A stretch of 12,293 nt of DNA from JAJKIP01 sp040509055 (GTDB lineage Bacteria > Bacteroidota > Bacteroidia > Chitinophagales > Chitinophagaceae), in contig JBEVLT010000261.1 of the NCBI GenBank assembly GCA_040509055.1, positions 1 to 12,293 on the forward strand, given 5' to 3'. Under the pieces are notes generated by a model. That model was not told where the DNA came from and did no database searches. It saw only the letters and a list, made by a program, of their open reading frames with translations. This document shows, piece by piece, positions 7,701-12,293 of the stretch. Both the position numbers and the translations under genes were made by a program. How positions within the stretch are numbered: the stretch's first letter is position 1; each line of letters starts with the position of its first letter.

Positions 7701-9641
7701 GAAGTTGTCGATATTGTTGCCGGCAAAGTTCAGGTCGAATTTTCCGGTAAACGCAATGTCTTCCTGCAGCAGCTTCAGGTTTTTCAGGTTGGCTTTCCTT
7801 ACATCAGCCAGGAAGTTGAATACGGGTATGCTGTCGTTGAAATCGATCAGCCCGTTCAGTGTCAGCTCGGCTTCGGGGTCGTTGATCGAAGCGGTACCAT
7901 TGAACATTTTGCGGTCCAGTGTGCCCTTCATCACGATGTTGTGATAGCGGTAGCCGTTGTAATCGATAAAGTTCACCTTACCATCGAGCTCAGATTGGCG
8001 GTTGCGGGCATCGAATCCTTTGCCCCTGAGCGAGCCGTTCATCGAAATGATGCCCAATTGCGGCTCACCTATAAAATCGCCCAGGCGGAAATAGTCGGTG
8101 GACAGGGTGCCGGAATAAATGGGCGATCCTCCTGCCGGCAACTTCATGTTCAGGTCGCTTTTCACGGAGCCCAGGGCAGTTTGCAGCGTACCGTAGGTAA
8201 CGAAGTCGGTAATGAACCCGGTAAAGCTGCCGTGGAAACGCAGGTATTGCAGCCGCCGCAGATCGGGGCTGGTTATCCGGCGGATGGCTGGCAGGAAGGA
8301 GATGGCATCGCCATAGGTGGTCCTGAAATCGTTGGCCTTGAAATCGATAAAGGTCTGGTTAATATCGGGCAACCCCGTCAGGCTGATATCGCCGTTCAGC
8401 AGGGTATTATGACCGGCCTGTATCAACAGGTTTTTGCCCACCAGGTCGTCCACCATCCCGCGCAGCGTGCCGTTGATCGTGATGTTCTTTTTCCAGGTTT
8501 TCAGCGCCGGGGCAAAAAAGGCAATATCATCGCTGTCGATGGCGGAGTTGTCAAAATGCGCCTGCATGCGCACCTGGTGAATGAAGTCGCCCATGCTGCT
8601 GAAATCGTCGAAGCTCATGCGGAAATAATCCCGGATCACACTGTTGTTGGTGCGGATGTTCAGGCTGCTGAACGACATTTCCTGCGGGGTCAGCTTTACC
8701 TCCGCCTGCATGTCTTTTACCTCGAAGCCGCTTCGCTCTTTGGTCTGCAGCGCCAGGTGGGTGGTGATCGTATCTTTTTCCCAGCGGATGCGGGTCAGCG
8801 TGGTGTTGATTTGCTGGAACCCGATATGCCTGCCGTCGAAGCCGGGCAATACAGGTGTTTTGGATTCCTTGTCGGTGATGAATATCCCATTGGTGATTTG
8901 CAGTTTCCCCGCCTGTAAGGTCCAGCCGGCGGCATTCCATTTCAGCAGTGAATCCGGAGCCGGCGGCTGAGGTTCTTCCGCCATGCCGGTATCAGGCGCC
9001 GAAGGCTGCAGCCCGGTATAGCTGTACAGCTTGATGATCGGGTCATTGAGGGTGAGATAATTCAGGTCTATGGCTTTGCCGGAAATATCGATCTTGTTCG
9101 CATCCAGGTCGAGGGCGGAAAAAGAAACGGTCATGTCCTCGCCTGCCCAGGCATCGCTCTTTACGAACATGATATTCTTCAGGTCCAGCTTTTTAATGTT
9201 CAGCCGGGTACCGCCCTGCTTTTTAGGACCGGAGGAAGAAGAAGGCGAGAAGTAATCGACCAGGAACTGGTAGTTCCATACCGAATCCTTTCGGTTCATG
9301 TGGATGACCGCATTTTCCAGCCCGATGTATTTGAGTTCGATATTCTTTTTGAAGAAGAACCAATCGGTGATCCGCAGTTTGGCATCGCCTGCATACAGCA
9401 GGGTATCCTGGTTGTGGTCGCGTACCAGGATGCCTTCGAGGTGCATGCGGTTGAAGAGCGAGAAGTCCACATGCCGGATGGAAATGCTTGTGTTGAGGTC
9501 TTTGGAAAGCCGGGCGGTCACTTTTCCCACCAGCCAGTTTTGCCCGAATGGAGTTTGAATAAACACCCATACCGCTACGATGAGCAGCAGCAGCGATAAG
9601 AAAAACCACTTTAGTATTTTCCTGAATTTCCTCAGCAACAA
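4779..9641 (-). CDS. tamB: TamB-family translocation/assembly module protein
   Basis: A 1620-residue protein, longer than E. coli TamB (~1260). A basic N-terminus is followed by one membrane segment at ~9-28 and then FIQTPFGQNWLVGKVTARLS, the usual start of AsmA/TamB proteins. The middle is long, repetitive and beta-rich, as expected of the periplasm-spanning lipid-conducting groove. The C-terminal ~450 residues resemble the TamB domain (LRGRFDIEQGDYLFTF, RLREDVDVVAHLTGQLFKPDF, NELIRQVTYLIVFNSFAPP, GTIRASFFYRQNLDYL). Known of the family: anchored in the inner membrane, it aids outer-membrane protein assembly with TamA or moves phospholipids to the outer membrane. The protein ends in five lysines (1595-1599) and a Pro/Ala-rich tail. 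The start appears to be TTG (9641-9639; a second TTG follows immediately), because an in-frame TAA lies directly upstream and no ATG precedes the membrane segment. No TamA gene is in the window. Confidence 0.93.
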   Translation of the reverse strand: MLLRKFRKILKWFFLSLLLLIVAVWVFIQTPFGQNWLVGKVTARLSKDLNTSISIRHVDFSLFNRMHLEGILVRDHNQDTLLYAGDAKLRITDWFFFKKNIELKYIGLENAVIHMNRKDSVWNYQFLVDYFSPSSSSGPKKQGGTRLNIKKLDLKNIMFVKSDAWAGEDMTVSFSALDLDANKIDISGKAIDLNYLTLNDPIIKLYSYTGLQPSAPDTGMAEEPQPPAPDSLLKWNAAGWTLQAGKLQITNGIFITDKESKTPVLPGFDGRHIGFQQINTTLTRIRWEKDTITTHLALQTKERSGFEVKDMQAEVKLTPQEMSFSSLNIRTNNSVIRDYFRMSFDDFSSMGDFIHQVRMQAHFDNSAIDSDDIAFFAPALKTWKKNITINGTLRGMVDDLVGKNLLIQAGHNTLLNGDISLTGLPDINQTFIDFKANDFRTTYGDAISFLPAIRRITSPDLRRLQYLRFHGSFTGFITDFVTYGTLQTALGSVKSDLNMKLPAGGSPIYSGTLSTDYFRLGDFIGEPQLGIISMNGSLRGKGFDARNRQSELDGKVNFIDYNGYRYHNIVMKGTLDRKMFNGTASINDPEAELTLNGLIDFNDSIPVFNFLADVRKANLKNLKLLQEDIAFTGKFDLNFAGNNIDNFLGQARITDASLLRNGEPLPFDSLIISADRTADGRTLKASSNEFAATVSGNFTIRDLPDAFRLFLHRYYPSYIEAPRKMPENVSLAFDLTTGYVDQYLLLADSSLTGFNNSQIRGSLNTATSELTLDANIPQFKYNRYSFDDVQLAARGDATNLALSGSAANIVISDSLNIPLAVFDINARNDSSKVRIKTGANQAIYQASLNAEVMTYSNGVRIEFDPSSFVVNGKTWTIDESGQLEFRSKVPVTGLLVLRESNQEIRVRSVPSERGTWNDLAVELKKVNLGDFAPFLLPNNRLEGLLSGNILVEDPTDNLYASSDDIQAEGLRLDNDSIGNLQARLTYNGKTQQLKVNGNTLDPASNLAFDLNLFLKQEQQKDNLIAIRANQFSIKILERFLGTLFSDMQGFITGDFDIRGEFDKLQITGKGRLKDAGLKVNFTQCFYKIQDTDIELKPTEINLDGIRLTDPVTGNPIYLTGGIQHNSFKDMFFDVVVSTRKPNTTNPLDNRPVLLLNTGFKDNQQFYGRVKGTGSFSLSGPQSDMFMKIDAIASTTDTSQVTIPSSRNRESGIADFLVERKYGREMTDSSFSASSNVTYDVDVTANPMVTVRVVLDDLTGDEIKGKGSGTLNIHSGTNEKLNLRGRFDIEQGDYLFTFQSFFKKPFVLRKGTNTNYISWNGDPYAAQIGFEAVYTAQKVSFAPLADVLQDASYSRLREDVDVVAHLTGQLFKPDFKFKLELPANTQSGNNFTIASNLQQIGKNENELIRQVTYLIVFNSFAPPEANQNTGIGSAFNEFTYSTISSLSGLFFNEINRKLNTELAKILKTDNISVNFSGSVYNRNLLDQRSNGFNINQSNLNVNVPISMFKDRFIVTLGSTLDVPLQSTIQQNVQFLPDVTAEWLINQSGTIRASFFYRQNLDYLTTSSTGAARTKRTGANIAYRKEFDTLGELFGRKKKKKASTQQPAAPPPADPQKPAPNP

Positions 9642-9767
9642 TTATTTAGGTAAAAATACATATTCGGCTGCTCAGGGCAAATTCAATACCAGAATTTAAC
9701 AAGCTGTGCGACTGTCGTTGCCGTGCCGCGCGTGCAAACCGTTCATCGTAAATTGCCGGAAAAAAGT

Positions 9768-10817
9768 ATGCGGATACTGGTGCTGGTTTTTTCGCTTTTT
9801 TGTTTCGGTAAGCTGGTCGCGCAGCCGGCGGATGCCGATAGCCTGAAAGATAAGTTTGTGCTGGTGATACACGGTGGGGCGGGCACCATTCTCAAAAGCC
9901 AGATGACGCCTGCACGGGAGCAGGCGTATACCCTTGCGCTGGATACGGCGCTTCAAAAAGGGTATGCTATCCTCGCAGCCGGCGGTTCGGCTCTGGATGC
10001 GGTGGAAGCCAGTGTACGCTACCTGGAGGATAATCCCCTGTTCAATGCCGGCAAAGGCGCTGTATTTACCCATGAGGGAAAGAACGAGCTCGATGCGGCC
10101 ATCATGGATGGCCACACGCTGGCCGCCGGATCGGTAGCCGGCGTCACGACCATCAAAAATCCTGTCAGCGCCGCCCGGGCAGTGATGGAAAAAAGTCCGC
10201 ATGTGATGATGACCGGCCGGGGCGCCGAGCAATTTGCGCAGCAGCAGGGGCTGCAGATCGTCGATCCATCCTATTTCCATACACCCGACCGGTGGCAGGG
10301 GTTGTTGCGGGCCAGGGCGCAGGACTCGTTGCAGTATATCCGGAAAGCGGATTCGCTGAAAGTAATTCCTTCGCTGAAGCAGCCGGGAAACCGGGACGAC
10401 AAATACGGAACGGTCGGCGCCGTGGCGCTGGACCGGCATGGCAACCTGGCGGCGGCTACCAGCACAGGCGGCATGACCAATAAAAAGTTTGGAAGGATCG
10501 GCGATGCCCCGGTGATCGGCGCCGGTACCTATGCCAATAACCATACGGCTGCCTTCAGTGGCACAGGGTGGGGTGAATATTATATCCGGCTGGTGCTCTG
10601 CAAAACCATCAGCGACATGATGGAGTTCGGGCATTTATCGCTGCAACAGGCAGCTGATGAAATGGTGATGAAGCGGCTGCCAGCTCTGGGCGGTGATGGC
10701 GGGTTGATCGCCGTGGATAAAGAGGGCAATATCGCGATGCCGTTTTGCACGGAAGGCATGTACCGGGGGTACATCAAAAGCGCCGGGGAAAAAGTTGTAA
10801 GCATTTATAAGTACTAA
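9768..10817 (+). CDS. Secreted isoaspartyl peptidase / L-asparaginase (Ntn hydrolase, plant-type)
   Basis: A 349-residue protein. I chose ATG 9768 because it puts a Sec signal peptide (MRILVLVFSLFCFGKLVAQ) at the N-terminus; a GTG at 9723 would add 15 unlikely residues. The mature protein starts with the family motif FVLVIHGGAGTI. Known of the family: the precursor cleaves itself before a Thr, which becomes the nucleophile that hydrolyses beta-aspartyl peptides and L-asparagine. Here that is T215 in KYGTVGAVALD (codon at 10410). Aligned by spacing to E. coli IaaA (T179, T197, R207, D210, T230, G231), T233, R243, D246, T266 and G267 are all present, within STGGMTNK, GRIGDAP and SGTGWGEYYIR. 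It should thus be active, in the periplasm. It is transcribed divergently from tamB across 126 bases. No convincing promoter was found there. Confidence 0.94.
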   Translation: MRILVLVFSLFCFGKLVAQPADADSLKDKFVLVIHGGAGTILKSQMTPAREQAYTLALDTALQKGYAILAAGGSALDAVEASVRYLEDNPLFNAGKGAVFTHEGKNELDAAIMDGHTLAAGSVAGVTTIKNPVSAARAVMEKSPHVMMTGRGAEQFAQQQGLQIVDPSYFHTPDRWQGLLRARAQDSLQYIRKADSLKVIPSLKQPGNRDDKYGTVGAVALDRHGNLAAATSTGGMTNKKFGRIGDAPVIGAGTYANNHTAAFSGTGWGEYYIRLVLCKTISDMMEFGHLSLQQAADEMVMKRLPALGGDGGLIAVDKEGNIAMPFCTEGMYRGYIKSAGEKVVSIYKY

Positions 10818-10860
10818 CACTTATTAAGTAAGTATAAAGACGTTTTTTTGCCCGTTTTTC

Positions 10861-10891
10861 ATTGGGGATTCAGTTTTTTTGTGTAGCATTG
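10861..10891 (+). promoter_or_regulatory. Putative promoter of the lipoprotein gene at 10926
   Basis: ATTG at 10861-10864 and TAGCATTG at 10884-10891 are 19 bases apart and each differs by one base from the Bacteroidota TTTG / TAnnTTTG pattern. The -7 ends 34 bases before the ATG. An alternative pairing uses TTTG at 10847-10850 and TTTTTTTG at 10874-10881, spaced 23 bases. Three T-tracts (10843-10849, 10855-10859, 10874-10880) fall in the same stretch and may bend the DNA. Confidence 0.35.
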
Positions 10892-10925
10892 GTAAGGCAG
10901 CTGCCAAAACCTTAAACCTTATGTT

Positions 10926-11984
10926 ATGAAAAAGCTGATCCTGTTGCCATGCCTCATGGCCATTCCTCTACTATTCATTACCTGCCGCAAAGAAACATCC
11001 GGCGGCAAACAAGACCTCAATTCAGTGCAATCAGAAATGGTTGCGAAAGCCGGCGACTGGCTCAATGCCCGGCTATCGGCTACCAGCCAGCAGCGCAATG
11101 CCCGGATCGGGCAGCTGAAAAACAGTCTCGATTTCAGCAGGCTGCGGGTGGAAGAACTCAACAAAGGAGAACGTTTTATGATCATCCCGGTTGACAAGAC
11201 ATTTGAGGTGGGTTATAACCAGGACAAAAGCCCGGTGACTAACCTGTTGCTGATCGTGGACAAAACGGGCCGCGTGCGCAAGGGAGAGATCGTGCAATAC
11301 ATAGCCGACGATCCCTCAGCCGGACGATCCGTACCGGCCGGCACTTTTCATGCGTTGTTCAACAGCAAACCGGTTACCGCTAATGGGCGGTTTGTGTTCC
11401 TGAGCCTGTTTGACCGGCATTTGTATGAAGTGGGATACAAAGACGGTGCGCTCAATGCCTTTACGGTGATGCAGCCAAAGGACAAACCCGGGGCAGCCAG
11501 CCGCGAAGGGGAGCTTTGCATCGACTGGTACCTGATCACGACGATTTATTATACGGATGGTACGCACGAGACCTCGGAAGAGTATGTGGGCACCACTAGC
11601 TATGGGAGTTGTCAGCCAGGTGAGAAATGTGATCAGCTGGATGGAGGGACGGGCGGTGCTCCGGAAGTGGTCTCAGCACAGAAAGATTGGACAGTTGCGC
11701 ACAACACCTATGGACTTTGGTTTGTTGTTTCGAACGAACAGTTCAATGGTGTGAAAGTGCCTGGTGAATTGGGTGTTGGGCATTTTACGGGAATGACACA
11801 TCTGAGTTCTACAATTGTAGCAACCGGTAGTGCATATATCTGGCAACAGTTAGGGGCTACTACTTCGTTTAATGCTACTATAGCAACAAGTATAGTGTCT
11901 GGTAAGGTTAGCTACCAGGGGATGGGAGATGTTTATATTCCTCCTGCACCCTATCAATGGGTTTTTCCAACAGTATTTCCTTGA
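10926..11984 (+). CDS. Unrecognised lipoprotein with a compositionally foreign C-terminal tail
   Basis: A 352-residue protein of no family I recognise. Residues 1-19 are a lipoprotein signal with C20 (FITC) as the lipidation site, so it is probably anchored in the envelope. Residues ~30-195 form a mixed domain (KAGDWLNARLSA, LDFSRLRVEELNKGERFMIIPV, LLLIVDKTGRVRKGEIVQYI, GRFVFLSLFDRHLYEVGYKDG). Residues 198-235 form a Cys/aromatic segment (CIDWYLITTIYYTDGT, C229, C235), then a Gly-rich hinge DGGTGGAP at ~239-246. The last ~106 residues are Thr/Ser/Gly-rich and end in PPAPYQWVFPTVFP. By hand count G+C is 60-63% in sampled blocks up to 11520 but 40-43% from 11701 to 12000, so the tail differs from the rest of the gene. 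Transcribed after the asparaginase gene (108-base gap) with its own promoter candidate. It is followed 32 bases later by another lipoprotein gene, probably in one operon. Confidence 0.85.
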   Translation: MKKLILLPCLMAIPLLFITCRKETSGGKQDLNSVQSEMVAKAGDWLNARLSATSQQRNARIGQLKNSLDFSRLRVEELNKGERFMIIPVDKTFEVGYNQDKSPVTNLLLIVDKTGRVRKGEIVQYIADDPSAGRSVPAGTFHALFNSKPVTANGRFVFLSLFDRHLYEVGYKDGALNAFTVMQPKDKPGAASREGELCIDWYLITTIYYTDGTHETSEEYVGTTSYGSCQPGEKCDQLDGGTGGAPEVVSAQKDWTVAHNTYGLWFVVSNEQFNGVKVPGELGVGHFTGMTHLSSTIVATGSAYIWQQLGATTSFNATIATSIVSGKVSYQGMGDVYIPPAPYQWVFPTVFP

Positions 11985-12016
11985 TTAGGGTAATTCTCAA
12001 TATGTCAAAATAAAAG

Positions 12017-12293
12017 ATGGCAGTCCGATCAATTATATTATGTGGAATTGTGCTTGCAATGTTGTCATGTAGTGGACAGAACAAGTGTACTAATTGTGGT
12101 TTGGTAATATCTAAGCTAAAGTTTCTTGATACTATAAATCATGAATATGTTAGTAATCAGATTTATTGGCCGGACCGTCGAATATGGTATAAAGACAGCT
12201 TGGTAATAGAGGAAATATCTGGTATTTATATAAAAAGAGATACCGTTGGGAAAGAGCGTAGGAGGGTAGAAGTACTGCATTATACTTTCGTTG
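12017..12293 (+). CDS. Small A+T-rich putative lipoprotein, 3' end beyond the window
   Basis: My own translation from ATG 12017 stays open to the window edge for 92 codons; an in-frame TAA at 12011 excludes a longer N-terminus. The start MAVRSIILCGIVLAMLSC is a short signal peptide with a lipobox-like MLSC at 15-18. A CxxC (C24-T-N-C27) follows directly, then a charged region (IYWPDRRIWYKDSLVIEEIS, IYIKRDTVGKERRRVEVLHY). Hand-counted G+C is 27-35% in most 60-base blocks. Isoleucine is encoded by 7 ATA and 4 ATT with no ATC, and CGA, AGA and AGG occur, unlike the G+C-rich genes to the left. Its closeness to the preceding lipoprotein gene (32 bases, A-rich spacer) suggests cotranscription. I do not recognise the family. 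An immunity or partner protein for the upstream tail is possible but unproven. Confidence 0.7.
   Translation, partial: MAVRSIILCGIVLAMLSCSGQNKCTNCGLVISKLKFLDTINHEYVSNQIYWPDRRIWYKDSLVIEEISGIYIKRDTVGKERRRVEVLHYTFV

Noticed and set aside
7941..8918. 325-codon plus-strand open frame inside tamB, and similar ones at 4800-5504 and 6150-6962
   Set aside because: All are antisense to the continuous TamB frame, with no recognisable motif or start context.
9678..9685. TGAATTTG (minus strand) as a -7 element for tamB
   Set aside because: It has one mismatch, and the nearest TTG upstream is only 14 bases away, too short for the usual spacing.
9696..10634. 312-codon minus-strand open frame opposite the asparaginase gene
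   Set aside because: The plus-strand enzyme is certain from its motifs; the reverse frame is a shadow.
10819..10849. ACTTA-TTAAG-TAAGT hairpin followed by T7 as a terminator of the asparaginase gene
   Set aside because: The stem has 5 bp with only one G-C pair, and the T-run starts several bases later. It is too weak to call.
12002..12013. Three-codon ORF ATG TCA AAA TAA before the last gene
   Set aside because: It is too short and in A+T-rich sequence where such frames arise by chance.
1..12293. CRISPR array, tRNA, rRNA or insertion sequence
   Set aside because: I saw no regularly spaced direct repeats, no cloverleaf-like or rRNA-like sequence, and no transposase frame or terminal inverted repeats, even around the A+T-rich right end.

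Overview
The window looks like chromosomal DNA from a Bacteroidota bacterium, most likely Chitinophagaceae or a relative. This assignment is inference. It rests on the large Oar-like TonB-dependent receptor with an N-terminal carboxypeptidase-regulatory-like domain, the Bacteroidota form of TamB, lipoproteins with short signal peptides, promoter elements resembling the Bacteroidota TTTG / TAnnTTTG pattern, and A-rich start regions without a clear Shine-Dalgarno sequence. Most of the window is G+C rich; hand counts in 60-base blocks give about 60-63% in the first part of the gene at 10926. The last ~600 bases are clearly A+T richer.

Layout from left to right: (1) 1-3306, minus strand, a complete Oar-like outer-membrane receptor. 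(2) 3307-3496, a divergent intergenic region with a good ribBA promoter candidate and an inverted repeat. (3) 3497-4696, plus strand, bifunctional RibBA for riboflavin synthesis. (4) 4779-9641, minus strand, a 1620-residue TamB-family protein that converges on ribBA with an 82-base gap. (5) 9768-10817, plus strand, divergent from tamB, a secreted Ntn-hydrolase isoaspartyl peptidase/L-asparaginase with every catalytic residue I could place. (6) 10926-11984, plus strand, an unrecognised lipoprotein. (7) From 12017 to the window edge, plus strand, the start of a second, very A+T-rich small lipoprotein.

Genes 1-5 are ordinary core functions: outer-membrane transport, riboflavin synthesis, envelope biogenesis and peptide/amino-acid salvage. 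Strand alternates between neighbours, so the first four are probably separate transcription units.

The unusual part is the right end. The lipoprotein at 10926 has a G+C-rich N-terminal two-thirds, then a Cys/aromatic segment and a Gly-rich hinge. After the hinge, base composition falls to about 40-43% G+C for the ~106-residue tail, and to about 27-35% over most of the start of the next gene. This looks like an exchangeable C-terminal cassette carried with a small downstream lipoprotein. I do not recognise either family; the cassette idea is a hypothesis, and the second gene is cut by the window edge.
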